Origin: Cephalotrichum gorgonifer
Lineage: Eukaryota > Ascomycota > Sordariomycetes > Microascales > Microascaceae
NCBI GenBank assembly: GCA_900312665.1
Contig: ONZQ02000011.1
Location: 325,454-389,453 of the forward strand
Reading direction: 5' to 3'
Length of the DNA: 64,000 nt
Made by a program: the position numbers and the translations under genes. The number at the start of each line of letters is the position of its first letter. Positions within the stretch are counted from its first letter, which is position 1. Shown here piece after piece: positions 44,697 to 56,130 of the stretch. The notes under the pieces are model-generated. The model searched no databases and had not been told where the DNA came from. It saw only the letters and a program-made list of their open reading frames with translations.

Positions 44697-45667
44697 ATGT
44701 CGTCCAACGAGTACTACGGCGGTGGCGGTGGTGGCTACCAGCAGCCAAACCAAGGCCAGGGATGGGGCCCTCCTTCCGGACAAGGGGGATATCCCCAACA
44801 GGTAAGTCCGCCTCTACGAGCGCTATGCGCCTCCCCCTCCCTCCGGTTGATCATCCCTTTCGCGTAGTCGCTAACGTGGTGATTTGTTTCTCTTATTTAG
44901 CAGTACCCGCCTCAGCAAGGTTACCAGCAGCAGCAGGGCTACCAACAACCTCCCTACCAGCAGCAGGGCTACGGCGGCTCCCCGGCGCCGCAGTACCAGC
45001 AGCATGGCTACCAGCCCCCCCAGCAGCCCGGCTACGCGCCGTCGCCGTACCAGTCGCCCTCGCCCCACCCCCCGCAGCAGCACGGCAACTACCCGCCTCA
45101 GGGCCAGTATGGACCGCCGCAGGGTCAGGGCTACGATAACAGGGGATACGGACAGGATCCCTCCCAGGGCCACGGGTACGGTCAGCCGCAGCACGGGTAC
45201 GGACACAACCAGGGCCCTGGCCAAGGCTACGATCAGCATCAGGGAGGCAGCTATGGCCAGCACCAGGGGCAGGGGCAGTACGGCCACGGTCCGGGGGGCG
45301 CGCCGGGCCAGGACGAGCGCGGGCTTGCCTCGACGCTCATAGGGGGCGGCGTGGGCGGGTGGGCGGGCCACAAGATGGGTGGTGGCACGATGGGCGCCGT
45401 GGCGGCGGCGGCGGTGGGTGCTATTGGAGCGAATATGGTGGAGAATAAGCTTGGGTAAGTCTTGTTTTCCCTTACCCCGTGTCCTTTCCCTTGTCCTTAT
45501 CTGTTTGCTCGTTTTCAATGTGGGCTTTTTTTGCTAACGCGGAGTGTGACCTACGTTATAGCAAGAAGAAGAAGAAGCATAAGGGTGAGAAGAAGATGAA
45601 GAAGTACGGTCACGGTCGCCGTGGGAGCGGCTCGTCGAGCTCCTCCTCCAGCTCGGACTCGGATTGA
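44697..45667 (+). CDS. Gly/Gln/Tyr-rich low-complexity protein with glycine-zipper segment
   Basis: Exons 44697-44801, 44901-45454, 45562-45667 (introns GTAAGT...TTTAG and GTAAGT...TATAG) give 254 aa. Residues 1-170 are prion-like repeats (GYQQ, YQQPP, GHGYGQPQ). Then RGLASTLIGGGVGGWAGHKM and GGGTMGAVAAAAVGAIGAN form a glycine-zipper type hydrophobic segment, as in 'glycine zipper 2TM' proteins. The C-terminus is a Lys block (GKKKKKHKGEKKMKK), then a Ser run and SDSD. Orthologous-looking proteins are common in filamentous fungi without known function; the composition suggests phase separation or membrane association. The third exon keeps the Lys block in frame, supporting the splice. Confidence 0.8.
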
Positions 45668-45931
45668 TAGGGCTGTGGCCTCGGTGTGGTAATCGCATCG
45701 GTTTCTTTTTTTTTTTCAGGCTGGGCCTGGGGTACGTAGGCTTGGGTTATCTCGCGGTAAATAAGGAACGAAATGATTTTTTTTCTCTCTTCGGTCTTTA
45801 AATTTTTAGGGCGAAAGAATGGCGCTTATTGATATGAGCCCGAGCCCTCGTTCACACTGGTGCGATGGAAGTCAAGAGTGGTATTGGAAAGGTATGTAAG
45901 GTATTGGAAGAAGAGGCCAGTGTCGCCCATC

Positions 45932-46411
45932 TCACTTGAAAAAGTCCTTAGCCGCCTCCCCCGACATGTTTCCAACCCCCTGAACCGCCTGATCCCGCGC
46001 AATCACACGATCGACCGAGATCGGCGGCGCGTCAGGGATCCACGACCCGTCGAACCCGATGTTCCCGATCCACTGGCGGGCCTTGTCGAATGCCTCGGCG
46101 TGCTTGACCGCCGCCCCAGTCGCCGCCGTGATCTCCCTCAGGCCGCTCTCACAGAACCTCAGGCATCGCGCTAGCATCGCGCTGTGGCCGTTCAGCAGCT
46201 TCAGGACCGCCTCCGCGTCCTGCTTCCCGATGCTGAGGCTGCTCTGGGACATGGTGCTGATGGCCAGCTGGAGTCCTTCCATCTGGCCGGTGGAGGAGTC
46301 GATGAAGGATGCTAGCTTTGTTTCGAGGGCCTGCAGGGACTCTTTGTTTCTTCGAATGGTTTGGCTTGATTTTGGGGAACTATCATCAGTACAGCAGATT
46401 TCTGGGCTTGT
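45932..46411 (-). CDS. Small fungal conserved protein (3' exon; 5' end unresolved)
   Basis: The last exon encodes SLQALETKLASFIDSSTGQM, EGLQLAISTMSQSSLSIGKQ, DAEAVLKLLNGHSAMLARCL, then RFCESGLREI and ends EAAKDFFK. Pattern and length resemble the helical fungal N-terminal domain found alone or in front of NLR-type proteins (PigL_N-like), so a short NLR-related protein is possible. The upstream part must lie beyond an intron that contains a 26-A/8-G run (46422-46455); a likely first exon is near 46560-46625 behind a TATA-like ATAAATATAA at about 46657-46668. I could not fix the start. Confidence 0.5.
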   Translation of the reverse strand, partial: TSPEICCTDDSSPKSSQTIRRNKESLQALETKLASFIDSSTGQMEGLQLAISTMSQSSLSIGKQDAEAVLKLLNGHSAMLARCLRFCESGLREITAATGAAVKHAEAFDKARQWIGNIGFDGSWIPDAPPISVDRVIARDQAVQGVGNMSGEAAKDFFK

Positions 46412-46416
46412 AAAAA

Positions 46417-46421
<5 letters not shown>

Positions 46422-46455
<34 letters not shown>
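46422..46455. repeat. Homopolymer A26-G8
   Basis: An uninterrupted run of 26 A then 8 G, preceded by another A8-TT. It probably sits inside the 5' intron of the small minus-strand gene, where it reads C8-T26 as an extended polypyrimidine tract. Its length is prone to error. Confidence 0.8.
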
Positions 46456-46890
46456 AAAATAGGGCATGGTTAAAACGGTATGGGAGCTAGTGAAGTCGAG
46501 TCTCTCGCCATCATCAATGTCGTCAGGAATGGGATGCGAATTAATGGACTGAAAAAAACTGCGACTTACACGAAGCCGAGGCAGAGAGCTCTATTGGCAG
46601 ACACGACCTTGGATAGCACATCGTAGCCGGATGAGTTACAAAGGGGGAGCCGCCGGCTTATATTTATTACCTTTCTTTCTTCATTTTCTAATTATCAAAA
46701 AGTGCCGAGGGAGTCATCCTGAGGTGACGTAGAATACGAGTTTTCTTTATAAAAATCTGACTGAGCTTTGTTAAAATCAACGCAAAATTCGTAGGGAAAC
46801 GAGTCGTAGGAAGAACAACATTGCCAGAATCTATGAAGGCACAACTAGACACAATAATTGTCGTAAAATATTAAGCCCAATCCACACTGA

Positions 46891-49800
46891 TCAGTCTTCA
46901 CTGCTAGACGGATCGGTTGACTCTCCCTCGTCCGATGGAGATCGCTTGCGCTTTCCCCTGGATGAAAATTCGCTGAGATCTGAGCAAAACTTATTGAACC
47001 GCCGCGACTGAAGGCTGAGTTCTACAATATCCTCATATGGCAGGTCGAGGTCAGCGTAGAAGTCGAGTTTGTTCGTCCAGTCTTTATCAGCGTCATAGTC
47101 ACCTCTTCCATCAAAAGGTCCAGGCAAAATATCCTCCCTCAGGACCGGGTAATCGCGACGAACGTTCCTCAGCCTTTCCCTGACCTCTGTCTCATCTAGC
47201 GGCTTGATTTCAAGTGGCGGCTTGCCTTCCAAAGCGTTTTTGTACCACTGGTATCGGTTGGGATGCTGAAGGACCTCGTTACAGTCTGAGCAGGTGGTAG
47301 CGTTGCCCGGTTTCGCACAACACCGACAGCAGGACAACCCCCGTGCCTCTTTCTCTCCTGCAACTTGTCGCCAGTAGGCTATCTCACGTGTGAATAGCTT
47401 GTGCAAGATGAACATGCGGCTCTGACTGTTCTTGTAGATGTATCGGTCGTCAATCCATGGAGAGAGGTTTCTTTGATGTAGTTGAGACCCGCATTCCTCA
47501 GGGTTCCTTGACGATCCTTGAGTAACAGGATTATCGCATCCCAACCGCCTGAGTAGGTAAAGGAACTCAAATCCACGGCTGTAGACACCATATGTTGTCC
47601 GAATGTTCCATAAGTGGCGATCTGGACCTGACCCTTGGGTAATCTGGGCGATCCTAGAGCTTCTATGGTTTCGAGTCGTGTGATAAACATCGCGGGTCTC
47701 GAAAGTCGTTTTTACGATTGAGCCTAGTACTTCTCTCCTAGGCGGGCGTGGGTCTCCTTCTGTCAAATAAACGCAGAAGGAGCTACCACGCCTCTCTGGG
47801 TCCCTCGAAGCAGTTGTTGCTGTTATCAGCACACACCCATCGATGGATGCCTGCAGAGTTCCCTCTCCAACGTCAAACGGCTCGATATCCAGCTGGATCA
47901 GATGCTGGTCATCAAATCTCTTTGACACCCTTAAAAATGTTTCTTGAGGCTCTAGGGAGCCTCTCTTGAATGACGTGTAAACGTAGTGGACAATGCTGCG
48001 GAAAGACCCGTCGTCTACTTCGCAGTGAAGAGTGTCCTGGTTTCCTCCTGAGAACACGAAGCTCTCCTCCAGTCTGACAGCCCTTCGCGAAATGGCTGTT
48101 AGAAGGACATGTTGAGGTGAGCCGGCCCGAAGTCGTTTTACCGCTGTCAAGACCGAGTCCGTATTGTAGCTATCGAATATCGTGGGTCTGTCTCTTATCG
48201 ACTTACTTTTCAGCTCTGAAGCAGCAGCAACCGCGGTCCAAGCGTCTTGAGCGATGGCAATAACGAATAACTCACGCACTATGTGCCATTTGGGTGTGAG
48301 ATATGTAGTACTCGTAATGACAGTGTAGAACTCCGTCTGGAGGTAACGAGACGGTCCTGCCAGTCGGGACGTGCCAGTCCACTCCTCTTCTATGCTGTCC
48401 AGTGTTTGTTGTCCAATTAGGATCGATTGAGACATTTGGCGCAAGACGAGTCGGCATAAATGTCGGACTCGGTTCGTCTCCGTGGATTGGAGAAGAGTTT
48501 GCGCGTTATCTCTGGTGACAAAAATACAGCAATACCTGGATTCGACGAGGGCCGCATGACGAAAAGCGCCTGCGTCGGAGTCCAGGTCGACGAATGAAGT
48601 CTGAGCCGACCTGAAACTATTGAAATCGCTGGGATCCTGGTCAGTCGATTCTATCGATTGACCGACGTCGTCCAACTGATGGGTTGACAAGAGCGCCGAG
48701 TCAGGGTACAGCGCGCTGGCAGCATCGTTGTCGCCTGTAGCGAGGACCCTGAGTTCCCGAATGATGTCCTCACGGTAGCTGTCCCGCGCCCAGTCAAAGA
48801 TGTAATCAACCAGCAGCAGCAATTGGAAGGCCTTATCCCGAAAGAGAATGGAGCCCTGCCACAGGTCAATAATGCGCTAAATCTCGTCAGCTCTGACAGG
48901 GACGGAACAAGGTCTGGTCGCCTCGGACTCACGTAGTCTACGTTCCCTATGGTATTGGCACGCTCCTGACCATCTTCCACGTAGGCAGCACTGAGGCGCC
49001 AGTCTTCACCTTTGTTTAGGAGGAACCACACCAGTGGTCCAGACTGCCACTTTGACTCCGGGCCGGCTGCAATACGTAATTTGTTTTGTGTTTCAAGCAG
49101 GGTCCTGATCGAGAATGCGGTCTGCATCTGGATGCTATGCCAGTCGTCGCTAGATGTTCCCGATTTCGCTTCGAGAACGAGGAAGGGAAACAGTTGGCGG
49201 TCTCCATGTTGGTTCATAGGCTGATCGAGCGCCGGGAGACCTAACACGTCTTGAACTTGGGCTGGCCCGTTGCTATTTACGATATTATTCTGTCGCTTCG
49301 CCACGTCGTACAGAAGATTCTCAATGTTTCTCGTTTGGCGCAGCCCATAAATCCGGTCGGGCCTCTCAGCCTTCTTCAGTCTTTTGGTTACTTCCTCGTC
49401 GTGGTTCACTTGTTCGTCTACTCGAAAGCTGAAGATGCGATTAAGCCCAACGACCTCGAGACTGGGAAGGATGTCAGCCCTTCGGGAGCACTTGAATAAC
49501 CATGGGCGCTCACATACATGTCCTGGGACCGCGGGACTCTGGAGCAACGACATGGTTGTCGAGCTTTCTGTCGATTCCGCAATCTCACTGCTGTCCCAGT
49601 CTCGCCGTCCCTGTCTACTTCAATCTCGGAACGCCACAATCGTCCACGGCACACACGACTGAAAGGGGATTAGTATTATGTACGTTCAGACAAAAGTCTG
49701 ACAAGTTAGGCGAACAGAATCATACCAGCAGACCTCGGAAGACAGCCTACCCAGTATGATGGGCTCGCAGGCATGTCTCCAGCTGTTCTCGTTCCGGTGA

Positions 49801-50045
49801 CGGCATCGCTCGGCTATCTCAACCAAGAGAGTCGCAAAGGCTCTTCTCTCCGCTTTCCATGGGTCATGGAGACCTGGCTCATCTGGGTTATCAAATTTTC
49901 GGTCTCCGAGCTCTTTGACTGCTGATAGTGTCTTTCTATGGCGCTCGGGCCATAGTAGTGGGCTGACTTCGCCAGCAAAACAAATACGATACTCTTTGGC
50001 TAGCGCCTCCCTTCGAATTAAATCATCTGAAGAGAAGGTCGGCAT
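46891..50045 (-). CDS. Large fungal protein with possible PD-(D/E)XK core and zinc-ribbon-like cluster
   Basis: Starts MPTFSSDDLIRREALAKEYR at 50045. Exon 1 ends near 49734 (GTATGA donor); exon 2, acceptor uncertain in about 49580-49680, runs to 48933; a firm intron 48877-48932 (GTGAGT...TTTAG) joins GNVDY to RIIDLWQGSILFRDKAFQLL; exon 3 ends at 46891. About 1000 aa. Visible: a DILPSLEVV...RPDRIYGLR segment and LFPFLVLEAKSG followed by DWHSIQMQTAFSIRTLLETQ, an arrangement like the (D/E)xK active site of fungal PD-(D/E)XK nuclease-like proteins. Near the C-terminus is CRCCAKPGNATTCSDC (CX2C-X8-CX2C, zinc-ribbon-like), then an acidic region and a basic/Ser tail RGKRKRSPSDEGE, probably an NLS. 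I do not know the function. It has no RIP-type stops and looks intact. Confidence 0.65.
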
Positions 50046-52209
50046 TCTGGGCGATGAAAGATGGTGCTAGCGCTGGGAAGTTTGGTTGGAAGATTTTGAA
50101 AAGGGTGGCACCCTTTATACTTGACCACCGAGTGTTCCGTTAGGCAGTCAATGGACGCCTTCGAGGTCTCCTGTTTGTTTCAGCTCAAGGAGATCCTTGA
50201 CCCTGCCACCTCGTGCCAACAGATGCCACATCTCGCTCAACTATACTTTGGGCCCGGCCCTATCCCGAATAAAGCCCCAGTCAAGGATACAAAAATAGCA
50301 CATGACATCGTGGACGAGACATTAGATTATTCCCGAGGTTGTGATGGCACGATATTGACCAGCATTTGGATCGTCCTGGCCAACTCCACCTTGGCCTTTT
50401 TTGCGTCACCAGCCACGGCTCTCCCGAGGGCGGAATCCATTCGTCGGGCGCGGAAAAATCTATCGCGATGGCGAGCCTTTTCGGTCTGGCAATGACCTCT
50501 AGCCCTCCTTCCTCCTCTCTGAAGCTTTCATCATCGAGTCATAGATGAAGATTGGCCATCTCGCCAATTTGAAGCTAGAGCCCATTGGTCCGATCGACTC
50601 GGAATAGAGGCTGATTCCATCAGTTTATCACGGCTATATCCAAAACTTGGAGGGCTGATGCAGGGACGTAGGCCGCACTGCCCCATTTTCTGACCCTTTC
50701 ATTAGGGTGATAATTCTAGTTTTTTTTTTTTTGGGGGGGGGGAGGAGTAGAGACAGACCCTGTTCTTCTCATCGAAGAGGGGGGGCCGGGCCGGGCCGTT
50801 TTGGAAAACCGGAAGCAAGGGTGAACTATTGGGCTAGATTTTTCCATTTACCGCCATGAATCCCGGATGTGTGGGGCCACCGGGACCCACTTTTATCTTC
50901 AGACCCACCTTTCCGGGCGGAGTTTGATCATGATGCGAGGACTTGTCTCGCTAAGCCTTGGGAGAATCCTATTTAATTCCAGGGTGCCTGGGCACCCATT
51001 AAGTCTTGTGATACCCGCCTGTGCTGGTGTGTCCTCCCGCCGTAGTCTCAGAAACGGCCTCCTTCCCTGGGTCTAGAAAATCCGGGCCGTAATGTCCCTC
51101 CCATCTGAGAGGGAGGCAGAGGAACGTATGATTATGCTGGTCCAAACTTTCTCGATGATGGTGTAAAGGGATGGACTGGAATTTTTTCAAGAAGCGGCCA
51201 CCGTATTGTCTATTTGATCTAAGGAAAGGAAGGTGCGGAAAGATAATCGACGCCGATTTGTTTATACAGGTTGCGGTGACAGGCGAACTAAGTGTCGCTA
51301 CTTCATGCCGTGGAAGCTTTTAATCTGATATCCCAGCTTGAGCATGAACAAGCCAGTCCCCTGCTCAAACTCACTTGAATAGCTCCCTGACTCGTTTCAT
51401 AATCTATAATCACCCCAGCTCTGCATCGCATTCTCATTTCTACCCGTGCAAGCCCGTCGAGACAATGGGTATTTCACCAGAATCTCTACTTGGGTGCAGA
51501 TTCCGCGATAGGTCGTTCTGGCGCCGAACGCCACCAGGGAGAAAGGGCGCAAAGGTAAAAGGTAAAAGGTAAAAGAGAAATCCAAGACATACAACACCAG
51601 GGATTCGCTGGTCGTCACCGACCCAACTACTAGTCTAGCGCTTCGTGGTTTATGTGTAGGGGAGCGGACGGGACCCTCAGTTTTCCACGAGCTATGGTCG
51701 TATGTGATGATTAGAGTTTAATGATCGGACTATAGCTGCATCTTGTCTGCTCTCTGGACCTTGATGGCGTGTGGGTTTATTCAGGTTTGACTATCCAGTT
51801 TGACACACAGGACCTGTATCATAGCTTAGCCTACATGGAGCCAATTGCTGTAGTCCAAATAATAGCCGTCGCATGAACAACATGTGCTGTCGGCATTTAG
51901 TTATTAGTGTTATATCCTTCTGTGTTCTAGAGGGGCGTTCCGTTACCCCGTACTCTAAAGCGAATTATCGTTCCAACTTTTGTCTAAATTATCTGCTTGG
52001 ATTGTGATCTCTGCATGGCAAGGCAGGAGCGTCTTAATGGTTAGACGAACCCTGTGTCAGGTGAGATCCAACCTTTGATGATCATGAATGACCATTGCGG
52101 CGTTCGTCTATCGCTCCTGCCATTCCCAGGCAACAACTCCACGCTGTAATCCATACAATGTCATGGTATCATGCATATTCTCCCCCGAAACCCATCTTTA
52201 TAGCGAAGA
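50046..52209. other. Gene-poor interval
   Basis: About 2.2 kb with no supported gene. Holds T13-G10 at 50720-50742, an AGGTAAA-type triplicate at about 51553-51573, and AT-rich DNA after 51700. Short ORFs at 50121-50548 have no motif. Confidence 0.45.
50112..50119 (-). promoter_or_regulatory. TATA-like box GTATAAAG
   Basis: Minus-strand TATA-like element about 70 bp upstream of the ATG at 50045 of the large protein. It fits the expected core-promoter distance. Confidence 0.4.
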
Positions 52210-53215
52210 ATGGCGTCGTTCCTATCCAATGGAACACCTTCGGCTCCATGGGCATCGGACGCGCTCTCGGCTTCGTCACCAGAGGGGAGCCATATGGCGA
52301 ACCCATCATCGTCATCCCGATCAATAACGGTTGATTTCACAACCGTCGACGCTTTTAACAAAATGCTCAAGCAGGAAATATCCAACGTTTCTCAAGGAGA
52401 TGCTGCCTTGACAGTTCTGGGTCCGTCCCATATATCCTCGCTCCGGCCTCCGAGTTGGGGTGTCACTGACCATTCCAAGGGGTTTCGCCAAGGCGTTTGC
52501 CGACATCGACAACGAGAGACGCCGCGGGCCCAAGTTCTGAGCACATCGCTACGGTGCTAGCCACGGAATCCTTATCATCATGGTCCCTACCTCCCGGTTT
52601 CATGAAAGACTTCATCTCGATATCTGTGAAGAAATGTCCGCCAAGATGCGCCTGGTGGGACTGAAACTTGCCTGGGTCAGCATGGGAAGCACCACACTTT
52701 GGGCGCATGGTCATCTCGGCGGGGATTTGGGGGAGGGCGATTCATCGGGTGGCCCCGCGCCACAGCGTGAGGGCGACCTGGACTGGCCGACTCTCGTCAT
52801 CGAGGCGGGCGTATCTGAGACGCTTTCCGAGCTACGGGGAGACATGCGGTGGTGGTTCGGCGCCTCTGACCACCAAGTAAAGATCGTCCTTCTAGCCAAG
52901 CTCATCCAGACCGAACGCACGGTCATTCTAGAAAAGTGGTCTGAAGTACAGGAGCCGCGCGCCGGTGCCATAACGGGGATAGCCGCCCAAGTCCAGCCGC
53001 GCCTTCAGCAGACTATCACGATAACGAGCCCTACAGCCTTGGCCGGCCCAGCGTCGTACGTAGTCCATAGAGGGGATCTCGATTGGAGTTTAATCTGCTG
53101 TTCCTGCGGCCGCCGGTCGCCGCCGGGTCCCGGGGAAGGGGACATCGCTTTGAACATCCGCACTCTGCAGGCATACGGGGAAAAGGCCAGGATATCTGGG
53201 AGGGAGGGGGGATGA
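52210..53215 (+). pseudogene. Decayed gene of a fungal 'DWPTLVIEAGVSE' family
   Basis: A first segment opens at 52210 (MASFLSNGTP...VDAFNKMLKQEISNVSQ). The next family-like stretch, FAKAFADIDNERRRGPKF, is in another frame and ends at an in-frame TGA (52538-52540). The same frame then reads VPTSRFHERLHLDICEEMSA, GDLDWPTLVIEAGVSETLSE, LRGDMRWWFGASDHQVKIVL, EKWSEVQ and TITITSPTA. Near 53076-53140 the family-like LEFNLLFLRPPVAAG lies one frame off before GEGDIALNIRTLQAY returns, so two compensating indels are likely. The family is a Pezizomycotina-specific conserved protein whose IEAG...LR.D.RWW block looks like a nuclease-type (PD-(D/E)XK/Uma2-like) strand-helix core; function unknown. The ORF from 52580 could still make a shortened protein. 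Confidence 0.6.
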
Positions 53216-53782
53216 ATGAGAGATCCTCGGGGAGTAGACATTTTTAAAAACCCAAAACCAAATGCCAGCACGGAAATAACATTAGCAAAGAAGACTATGA
53301 AACGGAAGAGGAATGCCCCACAAAGTACATGTAAGCTCCTGTTACGCAGTTCGGAAACGTGTGGGGCGGCCCCATAATTGGAGCTATTTTAGCATTGGAG
53401 ACGGACAACCATCCTCGGCCGTCGGACTCTACTTTTATCCTCCGAAACCGTGAATACCCCCCCCCAGAAGATCGCCAGCCCCGCTCTCGGCACCACCACC
53501 CTTCTCGGCATAAACCAAGACCGATATGGGAGCTACCGGGGCGCAGAACAAACCGCCGGATTCTCCAAGGAGAAAGGCTTCGAGATCCGAACCTTTCTCC
53601 TAAAAAAAACTCCTATGGTCACTTCATCACCGCCTTAATACGCCCTGCTCCCAGTCGCTCGAGCAGTCTAACAGCAAGGTAGCTTGAACCGGAACAAACG
53701 CCACGGACTCTTTCTCTCATCTTTTCCTCCTTCGACTCGAAGCCAGATTCAAAGCCTCAGTTCCTCCCGTCACACAATCATA
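53216..53782. other. Promoter region of the CoA transferase gene
   Basis: 567 bp without a supported gene; CT-rich sequence leads into the ATG at 53783. Confidence 0.4.
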
Positions 53783-55761
53783 ATGCGAGCGCAAATAGCC
53801 CTAGCCCCACGTCTCCTGTCGGGTGTCCGGGCCTCGAACGCGCTACGGCCCTCGGTCTGCGCTCTAGGCCAGAGATGCGCTGCCAAGAAGGATACCCTCG
53901 TGGCGCGTCGCGCATTTGGCACTAGCACGGCGCTGTGGGAGGCCGTGGCAGAGGTGAAGAAGGCGGAGTCGAAGCTGTTTGACTCCGCGGATGCCGCTGT
54001 CGCGGATGTTCAGAGCGGCTCGATGATTCTGAGTTCGGGATTCGGGCTGTGCGGTGTCCCAGGTACGCCCTCCTCTCACGTCTCTCTATCGTCTTACCCC
54101 CTTCCCCCCTCCGAACCAGCTAACAAAACCGCCCTACAGAAACCATAATCGCAGCCCTCGAGCGCCGCGGCCCCACCCTCAACTCCCTCACCGCCGTCTC
54201 AAACAACGCAGGAAAGGAAGGGATGGGCGGTCTCTCCGTGCTTGTCAAGTCGGGCCAGCTGACTCGCCTCATCATATCGTTCCTCGGTAACAACAAGGTC
54301 CTCGAGAAGAAGTACCTCACGGGGGAGATCGCGGTGGAGCTGTGCCCGCAGGGTACGCTGGCGGAGCGGATCCGGGCCGCAGGAGCGGGGATCCCGGCGT
54401 TCTTCACTCCGACTGGAGCGCGTGAGTAGATTCCGCCCCCCTCAAGTACCTAACGAACTTCAAAGCCTTTCTGACTGCGGTGGCTCTAGACTCCCTCCTA
54501 CAGACGGGCGATATCCCCGTCCGGCTCGACGCCTCGGGTAAGGTCCTCGAGCGCGGCGTGGAGCGCGAGGCGAGGGAATTCGACGGGAAGACGTACATTA
54601 TGGAGAAGGCGCTGCCGGGCGACGTGGCGATCTTGCGGGCGTGGAAGGTTGATGCGGCAGGGAACTGCGTGTTCCGGTGCGTTTCGTCCCTCCCCCCCTT
54701 TTCTGCCCTTTTTCTTTCCTCGCAGAGTGAAATTCCTCGGAACCATGCGCTGAGCTGACGAAACATGTCGAAACAGATACACCACCAAGTCCTTCGGTCC
54801 CATCATGGCCAAGGCTGCGAAGCTGACTATCGTCGAGGCGGAGAACATCGTGCCTATCGGCTCCATCGACCCCAACGAAGTAGACCTCCCCGGAATCTTC
54901 GTCGACCGCATCGTCCCCGCCACCGAGCCCAAGCGGATCGAGATCCTGAAGCTAGCCACCCCCGAACAAGGCCCGCCCACCCCACCCTCCTCCCCCGCGT
55001 CAGGTTCCGCCTCTACGTCCGCCCAGGCAAAGCGGAACATCATCGCGCGCCGGACGGCCCAGGAGCTGAAGGAGGGATACTACGTGAACCTCGGCGTCGG
55101 CATCCCGACTTTGGCGCCTTCGTTCCTGCCCCCCTCTCGGAACGTCTGGCTGCAGTCCGAGAACGGCATCCTGGGCATGGGCGCATACCCCGCCACCGAG
55201 GCCGACGCGGACCCGGACATCGTCAACGCGGGCAAGGAGACCGTGACGCTCGTGCCCGGCGCCGCGACGTTCGACTCCTCCGATTCATTCGGCATGATCC
55301 GCGGCGGGCATGTGGACGTCTCGGTGCTGGGCGCGCTGCAGGTCAGCGCGGCGGGCGACCTGGCCAACTACATGATCCCCGGGAAGGTGATGAAGGGCAT
55401 GGGCGGCGCCATGGACCTGGTCAGCAACCCTGACGGGACGAAGATCGTGGTGGCCACGGAGCACGTGGCGAAGGATGGGAGCCCCAAGATCGTGCAGAAG
55501 TGCAAGCTGCCGCTGACGGGCGCCAAGGTCGTGAGCACTATTATTACGGATTTGGTGAGTATACTTTTCCGTCCTCCCCATCTCTTTTGTCGTCAACAGG
55601 TCATGAAAACTAACGGATAAATGTAGTGCGTCTTCCAGGTGGACCGCAAGGCCGGCACTCTGACTCTTACCGAGCTCGCGCCGGGCGTGGACGTCGACGA
55701 GGTCAGGGCCAAGACGGACGCGGAGTTCACCGTGTCTAGCGACTTGAAGTCGATGGAGTAA
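53783..55761 (+). CDS. Succinyl-CoA:3-ketoacid CoA transferase (SCOT), mitochondrial
   Basis: Exons 53783-54062, 54140-54421, 54490-54676, 54777-55554, 55627-55761; 553 aa, all phases consistent. A basic, hydroxylated N-terminus (MRAQIALAPRLLSGVRASNA...RRAFGTSTAL) is a mitochondrial targeting signal. Subunit A part: GFGLCGVPETIIAAL, NNAGKEGMGG, PQGTLAERIRAAGAGIPAFF. Subunit B part: RRTAQELKEGYYVNLGVGIP, and QSENGILGMG with the catalytic Glu, then GGHVDVSVLGALQV and GKVMKGMGGAMDLV. It moves CoA from succinyl-CoA to acetoacetate (ketone use); fungal relatives also act on propionyl-CoA/acetate. Between the two halves is the usual linker (about PEQGPPTPPSSPASGSAS, Pro/Ser-rich). A normal single-chain fusion of the bacterial ScoA/ScoB pair. 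Confidence 0.93.
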
Positions 55762-56130
55762 GTTTCTCCAGGGGAGGTTGATAAGTACATAGGGGGAGGG
55801 GGGGTAGAAGCAGAGACTAGGGAGGGGGCGAACGAGTATGTACATATAGAGGGCGGCCCTACATAGACGAGAAGGTAGTAGCGGCAGTGAGTGAGCTGTT
55901 TTGATATCCACGAGAAATTTACGGCTATGACAAGAATTCTAGCGAAAAACATACTGAGTGAAGGACATGGTGGGCATTCTTTCTCTTTGTAGTGTAAGCC
56001 GTCCATCTTACCGAGGAAGTGACTGGGGCTTTTATACATAGAGGAAGATTATCATTTACGAGTTTATACATGCTATATATAGTCTATAGTAGAGGGGCCT
56101 ATGTCTCACCATCGTCTACCCCCACCGACC
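55762..56130. other. Convergent 3' region
   Basis: 369 bp between the CoA-transferase and AhpD-like stops; no gene. TATATATAGTCTATAG near 56074 may carry polyadenylation signals for either side. Confidence 0.4.

Noticed and set aside
44871..45518. 215-codon minus-strand ORF rich in Leu/Val/Ala
   Set aside because: Antisense of Gln/Gly/Tyr repeat codons of the low-complexity gene, which gives a false membrane-protein look.
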